Program-made: the position numbers and the translations under genes
The notes under the pieces: model-generated
What the model saw: the letters and a program-made list of their open reading frames with translations, nothing else
Databases searched by the model: none
Told to the model about the DNA's origin: nothing
Assembly (NCBI GenBank): GCA_945643635.1
Contig: CALZFC010000018.1
Coordinates: 224,001 to 288,000, forward strand
Direction: 5' to 3'
Length of the DNA stretch: 64,000 nt
DNA from: Allodiplogaster sudhausi
Taxonomy: Eukaryota; Nematoda; Chromadorea; Rhabditida; Diplogasteridae
In this document: in pieces, positions 27,676-38,100 of the stretch
Numbering within the stretch: position 1 is the first letter of the stretch
Layout of the letters: each line of letters starts with the position of its first letter

Positions 27676-30298
27676 TACTTCAAGCCAAAGAAGTTGCGTA
27701 GAAATAGAAAGAAGATATTAATTAAAGGCGGTCTATAGAATACGTCAGAATGAGGTTTTTGTCCTGTTCGAATACATAGTCAAGGAGTTCGAACCTGCTT
27801 GAGCTACAGAGAATTAGACTCTCGGATGGAACGGGAGGCAGGCGGGGAGAGACATCAGAAGCTGGCTCTCTTCTTCTGCAATTACACAACAATTAACATT
27901 AGCAGCGATATTCATCTTGACTGATAAAGACAGGAATTATCACCTGGGAAGGTCAATTGCTAGAGGCGAAGTTGTGCGCCGACGAAGAGAGGAACGAGAG
28001 AGACGAGACTGTTGCGGAGCAGAGAAGATAGAGCGAGAGGAACAGACGGAGGGGGAAGAGGGGGGAGGGAGGATAACAGAAGCAGAAGCGACACTCCTTG
28101 ACAGAGAGGGCAGGAAGGCGTGACTGCGACGGCCGTATGTTCTCCTGCCATTAATATTTTAAAATTGCAGAAAATAGCAATTGAAATAAAAGTTTACTTC
28201 CGTATGGAACCAATCGCTCATTTATATCAGTTTTCGAGAAAACAAACTCGGAATCGGTCGTGCAAGCAGCAAGAAACCCTTTTTAAACAAAAAAAAGCTA
28301 TAACAAAGAAGCACGAATAAATTTAAGATCCCCTTTGTCTCCCGATCTTTATAAATGCCTCCTCCACGGATAAAGATTAACTAGTCACACTTATCAATTC
28401 TGAATATTATCTCTCGCATGTCGTCTCTCTTCCACTCAATTAATAGCTACGAGGTTCACCTTTACCATCCATCCAAGGTTGTGAAGTATTTCAAGAGGGG
28501 AAAGAAGAGGAAAAAGGAGTCAGGCACAATGAGCAAAGAGCAGAGGAGATAGAACCCTTCTCCCTTCTTCAATCTCCCATCTTCTTCGTCTCGTATTCCC
28601 TTCTCTCTGATGTTTCTATTTAAGGCATGAGAAGACAGAAGGGACGATGAATCTTGACGACACGTCAAGCAGAGCAAAAAGCATTGGTCAGAGGAGACAA
28701 ATTGAGAGGCTAAAAATAGAGAGCGAGAACGGTAAAATGAGAGAGTCAAGTCAAGTAGAAATTATGACGAAAACAGAGAATGGAATAGGGAAATAATGAA
28801 ATCAGTTTAATCAAATAGAAGAGAAGGCAGGAGGTGCAGGATGGTGAACAAATGCAAGACTGATCCCATCCTCTTACTGCTAGCTCATTTTAAAGAGATG
28901 ATAATTACTACATCATTCATTGACGTGAAAAGCATAAAAAAATAGATAATAGCATTAAAAGGATAGAAAATAAGAAGATGGAAAGAGGAAGCAAAGGGGT
29001 AGCGAAGCCCTTCCCTCCATAGAAAATGGCAGCTACTGACAGGCCAAAGGCAGGATGCGATTACAGAATGATTAATAAGCAATCCCTCAAAGGCACTCAC
29101 GACATTCTCATCTCATACTTCTCTTCCGTCTAAACTATTCGCATCACAGGAATGATAATGCCATTGAAACAGAAAACCCTCGAGATGAAAGAGGCCAGAC
29201 AAACACTTCATTTGTGCCATAAATTCCATCATGACGCACCTTGGCATCGTAGTAAAATTGACGAGATTAAGAGAAGAGTTGCTGCCCACTTTACTGCTGA
29301 GGGCTGATGTCAGAGCTGCAGAGAACGAATGACAACCTGGAGAATAAGAAATATTTGGAGAGAAAGAGACAGCAGACAAAATATAAAAAAAGAACTTTAA
29401 TTTAAAAAAAAACATTAAAATGAAAATAACAAGGTGAGCAACGCTGTTTCGAATTAAAGTGTCAATAACCAAAACAACAAACTGTTGGAATCGCCAAAGA
29501 ATAGTTGCTGCAACAGTGGCCGAGGCGTACTCTCACGCGCAATTATGGAATTGCAAGATCTATAAAATATTCTCGAAAACAAGTGAGTTGGGCATAAAAA
29601 CCAAGGAGAATAGAAGTAACCTATTGTGAGAACTCGTAGGAGAGTGCGGGGAAGGCTCACGAGAGCTACGCATGGAGAGTGTAGCTTGAGAGGGAGGCGG
29701 AGAAACTGGATTCGAACCATTCGGTGTCGCTGTTCCCGACGAGGGAGCCAACCAAACAGCTCAACGATAAATATTCCTAGTAATACGAATACAAATAATT
29801 AAAGAAACATGATCACATATAGACAAATAAAAAAGAAACCAATAAACATTAAATAATTTTAAACATAAAATGACGAACTCCGCATCCTTGAAATTGGGAG
29901 CTTTTTACGGAACGATGAGCGGAGCCTACCATTCGTCCATGCAAATACCACTTCCGAAAACTAAATACAAGGCCTCGATAAAAAACCACAATATTTTAAT
30001 TAACTGTTGTAACGATTTTAAAAGTAAAAGATGCAAAAAACTGCGAACCGTGTCTGAATCGCAGGCATAGAGTGCTTCAGCAGGCTTGCTGCGATTCCAA
30101 CCAATTCGCATACAAGTCGAATCGAGCTGCAAATTTTAGATTATTAAGTTCCAGTTCACAAAACCGGAAGACTGACAAAGAGAAGCGAAGGAGTGGATGG
30201 ACCAGCAGAAGATTCATCATCAGCCTCCATGACTTCTTCAGCAACCGAGGAATGTGAAGTCATGCAATTGTCATTGCTCTCTCCCATCACTTCGACAT
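26068..30298 (-). CDS. unidentified multi-exon gene, 3' part
   Basis: I do not recognise this protein. Minus-strand exons whose phases agree in runs are 30177-30298, 30049-30126, 29930-29960 and 29621-29759; then 27944-28096, 27795-27875 and one ending at 27195; then about 26441-26619, 26209-26395 and the last exon 26068-26155, with TAA at 26068-26070. The protein is mostly acidic and Ser/Pro-rich: EVMEADDESSAGPSTPS, SSREPSPHSPTSSHN, SRLSRSSLRRRTTSPLA, SHLDDDCREH, and the C-terminus SDLADRYIAFIDEELE. A more ordered stretch, DSGWIAFSLEHNARFPP, lies near 27150-27195. Exons between 28.1 and 29.6 kb and between 26.6 and 27.0 kb remain unresolved. Long disordered segments suggest a large scaffold or regulator; that is inference only. 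It could be two genes. Confidence 0.5.
27339..27383. repeat. (GA)n microsatellite
   Basis: Pure GA dinucleotide run inside an intron of the unidentified gene. Confidence 0.95.
27457..27672. repeat. interrupted (GA)n / GAAAGA microsatellite cluster
   Basis: GA-rich simple sequence with one ~50-bp interruption, ending in a clean GA run at about 27638-27672. Confidence 0.9.
28462..28749 (-). CDS. possible exon of the unidentified gene
   Basis: After a TTTTTAG acceptor on the minus strand, a stop-free stretch reads SQFVSSDQCFLLCLTCRQDS, followed by more Ser/Leu. It has a protein-like look, but I could not connect its phase to the neighbours, so this may be chance. Confidence 0.2.
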   Translation of the reverse strand: MTLSFYRSRSLFLASQFVSSDQCFLLCLTCRQDSSSLLSSHALNRNIREKGIRDEEDGRLKKGEGFYLLCSLLIVPDSFFLFFPLLKYFTTLDGW

Positions 30299-30643
30299 CT
30301 GATATAAAGATGAAAACAGGGTTAAAATGGCGTATTTACAAACAAGAGCATTAAAAATTCTAACTGAATTCGGAAGCGGCGATGAAAAAGACAGAAGTGG
30401 AAGTTGAGGGACCGTAGGCAGAGAGGGAGGAAGAGAAGAAACGCCAATCACAAGAAGCCAGAGACTGCAAAGGAGTAAATCATACTTCATTGCACAATGC
30501 CGGAGAGTGATCATGAATTACCTCGTCTGGGAGAGCAACGACTTCAGCGCACTCGCTTCGGTAGATGGTGCAGTTGGCCAGGCGAGTTGACACTCAAGTA
30601 GACACGTAATTAATTTAATTGATTTAAAATGGTGTATTATTAA

Positions 30644-32616
30644 GACAGCATGTCTGTAACCTTTGAGCACGACCTGCCCTGGGGAATTTTTTTTCGATTT
30701 CGTTTATGAAAATTGGCTCACCTATACAACTCGACGTCCTCTACAACATACCGTACATTTTAATTTTTTTCAGAAAAATTCCGTTCGTGAAGCAGTACAT
30801 TACCCTTCAAAATATGATGAATCATAACTCGGCTAATTTTCCGAATTTGACGAAAACAAAGATACCGTTCCACGGTGGGTTAGGTGTATGGAATTACGGA
30901 CATTAGAAAAACTTGGAATTTTGCCAAAAATTTTGCAAAGATAGTATCTCAAGATTGCTTTAAGGGAAATCGTGCCGAGAGCCTAATCATTTCAAAATTT
31001 GGGCAGAGAAAAGACGAAAAAGTAGTACTCCATTTTATTTTAGTGTGATGTGCTAATTACCGTAATAGCCTCTTATTTAGTGCAGCTTGGTACCGTAACC
31101 ACGTTTTTCTCATAATTCGTACGGTCACACTAAAAAATCTCCAATGTCCGCCTTGACCCACCGTGGTTCGATAGCCCATTGGACAAACTTCAATTTTGAT
31201 CATGGGTAAAATTTTCTAAAAAATCCATTTTCAACCCAAAACACTGCCCTGAACATTTTTGTGACCACTTTTTGGCAAATGTTTGTTCATTTTTGGAAAG
31301 AGTACCCTGCAGTTTTTTGATGTGCTGTAGCGCGTGAAATTTGCTACAAGAATACGTATCAGTCAACAACACATCTTGCGAAAAATGCGCGCGAGTCGGT
31401 CAAAATGGCGCATTTTTGGTCGCCGAGACACAGTGCATGCGCATTCATCGATCCATAACTACGCTCAATCTTAATATTACAAAACCGTAAGTATATCATC
31501 TAAGAGCTCTCATGGAGATCTTCAAATATTACATACATACTTTTATTGAAAAATTTCAATTTATATGGGAAATTTCGTTCTGTACAATTAGAAGGCTTAA
31601 AAAACTACTTCAGAAACGTTTCCACATGCCGAATCATACATCAAAAGAAAGAGGATGAAATTTGGTACAAGATGAACCCCTTTAAATGAAATTCCATGCG
31701 TACGATCCTTTGTTATAAGCCAAAAGATTATGGCCAGTAGCGTCACTGACATTTCGCCCAAGGATTCATGATTTAGTTTATTCGAATTGGAATATTCCAT
31801 TCCTTTTTTACACCTTTTCCTTGAGGCGTTGTAATCCTAATCTTATGGCTTCTAACAAAGGATCGTACGCATGGAATTTCATTTAAATGGGTTCAGCTTG
31901 TACCAAATTTCATCCTCTTTCTTTTGATGTACGATTAGGCATGTAGAAACGTTTCTGAAGTAGTTTTTTAAGCCTTCTAATTGTACAGAACGAAATTTCC
32001 CATATAAATTGAAATTTTTCAATAAAAGAAGGTATGTAACATTTGAAGATCGCCATGAGAGCTCTTAGATGATATACTTTCGATTTTGTAATATTAAGAC
32101 TGAGCGTAGTTATGGATCGCTGAATGCGCATGCACTGTGTCTCGGCGACCAAAAATGCGCCCTTTTGACCGACTCGCGCGCATTTTTCGCAAGGTGTGCC
32201 AACCGCTATGTTGTTATCTGAAACGTATTCTTGTAGCACATTTCAAGCTTTCCAAAAATGAACAAAAATTTGCCAAAAAATGGTCACAAAAATGTTCAGG
32301 GCCGTGTTTTGGGTCGAAAATGGATTTTTTTAGAAAATTTTACCCAAGATCAAAATTAAAATGCGTCCAACGGGCTATCGAAAGGTATCTTTCTTTTCGT
32401 CAAATTCGGAAAATTAGTCGAGTTATGATTCATCATATTTTGAAAGGTACTGTACTGCTTCACGAACTGAATTTTTCTGAAAAAAATTAAAATGTACGGT
32501 ATGTTGTAGAGGACGTCGAGTTGTATAGGTGAGCCAATTTTCATAAACGAAATCGAAAAAAATTCCCCAGGGCAGCACCCAATAATGCCGTGCTCGAGTC
32601 TTATGGAGAGGCTGTC
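30644..32616. mobile_element. near-palindromic (foldback) DNA element, TTAA target duplication
   Basis: The left arm (30644 to about 31735) and right arm (about 31835-32616) are inverted copies of each other around a ~100-bp centre. Both outer ends start GACAGC and are flanked by TTAA (30640-30643 and 32617-32620). The two arms even carry the same short open frame (LDVLYNIPYILIFF). The left arm is longer because a second element of about 297 bp is nested in it. There is no transposase, so it is non-autonomous. TTAA targeting fits piggyBac- or Sola3-like transposases; which one is unknown. A transcript through it would form a hairpin of several hundred base pairs. Confidence 0.88.
30870..31166. 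mobile_element. nested MITE with 11-bp terminal inverted repeats
   Basis: It begins CCACGGTGGGT and ends ACCCACCGTGG. The opposite arm of the surrounding palindrome (around 32380-32386) lacks it and reads continuously, giving a natural empty site. The flanks suggest a 2-3 bp target duplication (TT or TTC). It has no coding capacity. Confidence 0.82.
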
Positions 32617-32684
32617 TTAAAAGAATTGATAATCATTGGTCGTAAAGAAATAAAGTAAATACAAGTCAGACGTGGAAAACAAAC

Positions 32685-33430
32685 AGTTTATGTCGTCATC
32701 GCTTCTGTGACGGTGGAGAGCAGGAGCACTGGCAACTCTGGCCAGAGATCCATTCGCTGCATCTCCTCCCCAAGATGAGAATCCAGCACCCCCCGACAGT
32801 AATGTTCTAAAACTATCACGTTCAGAGCAAAAAGGATAATCTAATAGAAACAGTGAGAGGAATGCGAGCTTAAGATAATCGTGTAGAATTGGAACTAACA
32901 GACGATGAGCAGCCGCGCGACAGACAATCATCTTACGGAGCGAGGCAGGGTCTGTTAAGAGAAGGAGATTCTGTTAAGAGAGGCAGGGTTTTTTTTAAAG
33001 ATAATGGTTCTGTTAAGAGAGACAGCGACTGTTAACTAATTCATTCACAATTACAGCTAATTCAAATAGACTAACACAAGAATCGAATAACCAAAAAAAG
33101 TAGCAACCTTGGAAAAATTCCTTGAGCGCAGCCTGAAGTCGCCGTTTCCTGGCGTATTCAGTGTAGGAAGAGAGGAGAGACCAGGCGAGCACGAACATCT
33201 CCGAAGAAAACAACGGCTGAAAAATATTCGGCATTATCCAAATCACATCATCATTAGCAAAATATCTCAACGTTCGTTCACTTTCAGTTATGGATTGTTA
33301 TTTCTTTCCCATGAAACTTTAAACATTTATGCAACTAATTTGTAGTAATATTTACCGAACTTTGAAGACATAAAATGACTCACAACAAGCAGTAATCACC
33401 AGGTGAAGACAGCCATGTAATCGGTCGCTG
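32685..33430 (-). CDS. exon-like segments of an unidentified minus-strand gene
   Basis: Three segments have good splice signals: about 33381-33430 (GTGAGT donor), 33108-33216 (TTTTTCAG acceptor) and 32685-32806. One frame of 32685-32806 reads LARVASAPALHRHRSDDDIN. It joins the 30177-30298 exon in phase across an intron that would contain the 2-kb palindromic element. One frame of 33108-33216 reads EMFVLAWSLLSSYTEY. I could not find a single frame through all three, so either the boundaries are wrong or two genes meet here. Confidence 0.3.
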
Positions 33431-34549
33431 CCCTTTAAAAACGAGATGGTTTTGATTTGAGCCATTAATGCACTGAACAAACAGCATGCAGAGTCAGTTT
33501 CCGGAATGTAAACGGCGATGCAAGCGAAAAAGGCTTTTCTCTCCCCCCTCTTGTTTATCCATCGAATCTTTCTTTTTCACTCCCTCATTTGACGAACGTT
33601 CGCTTAAAAAATTGTACAATTGATTATATAAACCTAGTCTTTAAAAATGCAGCAAACTCAAGAAGAAGCGCGTGAAAATAATCTTCAAATCTAATTTAAC
33701 ATCGCTTTCCCTTAAAGGGCTAAGCTGACGAAAAAGTCTAGGATGCAGAGCAGTGAGAGAGGGCAGAAACTAGGGCTTCTCCAGAAAATTTCGCAAAAAA
33801 AGGACATAAAAGAGAGAGAGGGAAGAGAAGGAACAAAAGTGAGGGAAACCAGCATGGAAAACGCAAGAGTATGAAAGAATAGAGAAAAATGCCAACTAGG
33901 CTTGCTTGCCCTCTTTCTGTTCTATCTCACTACCCCTTCTCTCCCACCTCGATCTCTCTTCAGCAGTCTTCCATCTGTCTCCTGGTGACTCAGTGCATAT
34001 CTCCAAATCTGCTCTCCTCCACTCTCATCATTTTCAAATATCCCTTGTTTCTCCTTTCATCTTCAAACGTCATCTCATCGAAAGCTTCGATAATGGCGAA
34101 AGCAAACTCAACCACAAGCAAAGTATAAAACAAAAGAGAGAGGTAAAAACAGAGATTAAAAAAGCCAGTAACCTCGCTTAACTACGGAGAAGCACATCTC
34201 GCTCAGTCCTTCTCGATCTCAATTTCACTAGACGCCTGCAAGGATATCTCCTGAGTAAAGGAAACGGAAATAAATGTGAAGCATACGCGACATCTAGGAA
34301 TGCATGACACAAACCACACCAGCACGACACCTTCACTAACCCTCGTACTCGAAATTGCGCCATTTCTTTACGAGTATTTATCCTAAATTGACGATGAAAG
34401 GATGACAAGCTAATAGAAATCGGGCAACAACGCTGGAAGGTGGCAAGAACGGGGCACATGAGAGTGAACCGCGCGAGACCAACAAGGAAAGAATGAAAGA
34501 AGAAGAGATAGGAAGAGGGAGAGAGAGGAAGGGAGAGATAGAGGAAGGA

Positions 34550-34611
<62 letters not shown>

Positions 34612-35109
34612 AGGAAGAGATGTAGTGAGGAGAGAGCGCAGGGCCTTAAAAAAAGTGAAGAAAGAAGAATACACGGCAGCCAGCGAAGTCTCGGCTAGCG
34701 TCTTCCGGGAAACTGCGACCAAAGCGAGCAGTCTACAGCACGGGCCACATCCCTCCCTCAAATCTTTCCATCTCTACATCTCCCCTCTCCCATCCTATCA
34801 TGGCTGCTCATGTCGAGAAACCCACCCACCCAGTTGCTCGTCTATTTCTCGACTGCAGTGAGAGACAATTTCGAAATTACAGCTCCACACTTCAACAACA
34901 GTGAAATGACTTCACCTTATACAACTTTTATGATGTAAGCCAAATGGTTTGGTTGCAGAACACCAATGAAGTTAACATGCATCATTTGCTTATGTTAATG
35001 CTTTACTCTGTAAATACCAATAACAACTTCGAAATACCAATAACAACTTCTACTAATATTCAAACAAACAACACAACAAAAGATTTCAACAACATTTCTT
35101 CAACATTAA
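33431..35109. other. mostly non-coding, possible minus-strand exons near 34.0-34.4 kb
   Basis: A minus-strand stretch around 34000-34110 reads AIIEAFDEMTFEDERRNKGY before a stop. Another begins after a TTTACTCAG acceptor near 34248. Neither could be placed in a gene model. A long GA microsatellite occupies 34555-34607. Confidence 0.25.
34555..34607. repeat. (GA)n microsatellite
   Basis: About 24 GA repeats, almost uninterrupted. Confidence 0.95.
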
Positions 35110-38100
35110 TCAAGTAAAAGTCTTAAGAATCGCCTTTCGTTCCTTCGTCTTTCTCTTTTTCGTTTCCTTCGCCTGGATGTCGGCAACGTCATCGAACAAT
35201 TGAACCTTAAACAATTCATGGCTATAACAAATTCTGGATAGCAACAGTCACAACGGCATTTAATTAAAATGCAAGCGGACAAAGTTGACAAGTAAGCCGT
35301 AACCTATGAACATATCACCTATGCAAGTTTCTCTGTGATCTCGATACAATTCCCCTATCCCTCAGCTCTCTGCCACTCTCTTTGCTTTGCACTCTCCTCC
35401 ACTATCAGATAAAAGGAAAGGCTGAGATACGGCAGCCGACTAAGGATTCCTTCTCTATCTACTGCGAAATACGCCCAACATAGCTTGAGCGAGTTGAAGT
35501 GTTTCGTGACATTGTTTAAAGATAAATAAAACAATCACTCAGACGAACCTGGTGAGTCTCCTCATACTCAAGTTGCAGAAGTTGCAAGGCAGCCAGATTC
35601 ATACCGTACATGTCCTTAATAAGCATTAATATAGTTTACAAAAAAACTTACAATGCTAATCTTTAAAAAAAACTTTCATGAAAGCAGAGCGGGTGGCTGG
35701 ACTTGAGAGAGAAAAATAGTCGAACCATGATTGAGACAATGCCTGCAGGCATCTCTTTTCTTAATTTGTCCACCAAAGGCATGAGCTCGATTGAATTGAC
35801 AACGTGAGTGTAGTGAATCCTTAATGCAAACACATTCTAACTATCTTTTTTCTATAGCATCTTCGACATTATCGTAGAAAACAACAGTTTGTTATCATAA
35901 AAACATGAGGAAGCCAGTTATAACCCGAGGAAGTTACCTGATAAGGAAGAGCGCGACTCTGCACGAGAATTCAGCTCGATAGTGAAGGGTGACAACAGTG
36001 GAGAGGGCGCGGAGGAGATCGGGGACGAAGCCGAAGGGAACCATCAGAAGGGCACGCTCCAGGTTACTGTAGAAAGGAATGGATTAGGAAGGGGGGATGA
36101 AGAAAGAGGAAACCTTGGCTGCACTCGGCCAATGACATCCACCAGAAAATGCTCGAGACTCGCGCTCCCCATTGCTGTGATTAGAGGATGTTGCTTGTGC
36201 TGAAAGAACAGACATTCAATCTCATATTGAAGAGAAAGATTGATCAAAGCAGAGAAGAATAGAAAGAGAAACTAACATCATTATCGTTCGCCTTCGCCTC
36301 CTTCTCGTTTCGTACAATCTCGACAGCTTCGCAGATTTGTTCGGTCTGAAGGAAATATTTGGATAGATAAAAGAGAGAAAAGTAAAAAGGAAGGGAGACA
36401 AACGGAAGCGATGCTCTGTCTGCTCTTGACTGCTGCGAGACTGGCGACACTTCCAGGGATGGCGACTTCTTCGCCCTCTCCCTCTCCCACCCTCACTCGA
36501 CTCTCCCCAGCAATCACATCTTCTTCTTCCGCAAGACGCTCCTCAACATTATGAATGCCTACTATTTACAGTGCACCTATTATAAACCCTTTCTATCAAA
36601 GTAAGAAGCTAACAAAGTGCTGTTCTTCTCGTTCCATTTCACTCTCTTCCTCCAAGACCAGAATTTCTTCGCTCAGCTCCCAGACACGGATTGATCGGTC
36701 GTGTGAAGCGGACAGCTAAAAGATTTATATTTAATTGAAGGGGGAACGTCTTCCATAAATAAAAATTAACAAGCTAAAAATATGCGCACCATGACATTGC
36801 CATCGCTGGTCTGGGCGAGTGCTCTGACTTCGGCTGAGTGGAGAGAGAGCTCCTGCACTCGTTCTCTCTTCACAGCATCCCACTGCTTCACCTCAAATCG
36901 AAAGATTCACTAATAAATCTCAAACAAGGTACCACTTCTGCTGATAATAATAACTAAAAGTTAGAAACCTTTCCATCTCTGCCTGCTGACCATACGAGCA
37001 TTTCTTCAGAAGGGGAGAAGAGAACAGCGGACACTCTTCAAATCACAAATTTCTACTTTTCATTTGACATTCATTTTTTTTTATTAATTTAGAGAAAAGA
37101 AAAATAGACGTTTCATCATGGGCGTGGAAGCTCTTGTGACAATCTCCAAAGTCAAGTCCCCAAATCTTAATTGTTTTGTCCGCACTCCCAGACACCGCCA
37201 CTTTGCTGTCCTGCAAACAAAAGAAACATTTCGTCACAGTCCTATAACAAGATGATATGAACGAGCACCGTACCGGGCTGACTGTAACACAAGTGACGGG
37301 CAGAGAGTGGCCGTAGAGGGAGAGAAAGAACTTGAGAGTGTCCATGAAGTAGACTCCCACGGTACAGTCCAGAAGCGCAGCCTACATTCACAATTCACAA
37401 CAATTCTCTCTCATCCCGTCACATATGTGTTGAAACAATATGTTTTCAGTGCCAAAGATAATTTAAAGGATGGAGCAGGAGGCCCTAACCTAAATAAAGG
37501 CTCTATTTTACCTTTTTTCCAATAAATAATTATTGTTTAGAATTTCCCAAGTGCAATCCGCTACTGTCTGACCAAAATGAATTTTCCATTGGGAGAAATG
37601 GCGATGGATAGGCACTCATCGGGAAGAGACAACGAGCGAGTTTCTCGCATTGACAGGCGATGTCTGCAAAATTACCATTATTTTGCAAATATATATTTTT
37701 TTAAATAAATTTCAGGTTAACGCTGTCGTGTTAAAAACATTCCCCAGCAAACCTCGGTCCTTCCTCGACGAAAACGAAGGACCAGAACTTGACAGTTTTA
37801 TCAGCCGCGCCAGTCACGAATCTCTGCATCGAAACATTAGAAATTGAAGTGATCAAATAGCTTATGCACAAGCTGACTTTCTTATCAGGAGTGGGAAGAA
37901 TCTGCCAGACACAACCATCGTGGGCGTTCTCGCGAGTCTCCACCAGTTCGGTGGTGGCCAGTTCGAAGAGATGAAGACTTCCAGTCTAGGAAAGCATTCA
38001 TTCATTCATATTTAAATTAATCTAAAATAATAAAAGAACTCTGATGGACCTTGGTGGCGGCGACGATGTGATTGTCTCCGGCAGCAAAGCAGACAGCAGT

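Noticed and set aside
29170..29270. Minus-strand frame reading DAKVRHDGIYGTNEVFVWPL, suggestive of a lectin-like domain in BEACH proteins
   Set aside because: No AG acceptor exists between the preceding stop and this frame, and the next exon does not fit, so I do not claim a BEACH protein.
29700..29725. GGTTCGAATCC on the minus strand, a perfect tRNA T-arm match
   Set aside because: No D-arm, anticodon or acceptor stem around it, and it lies in the 29621-29759 exon.
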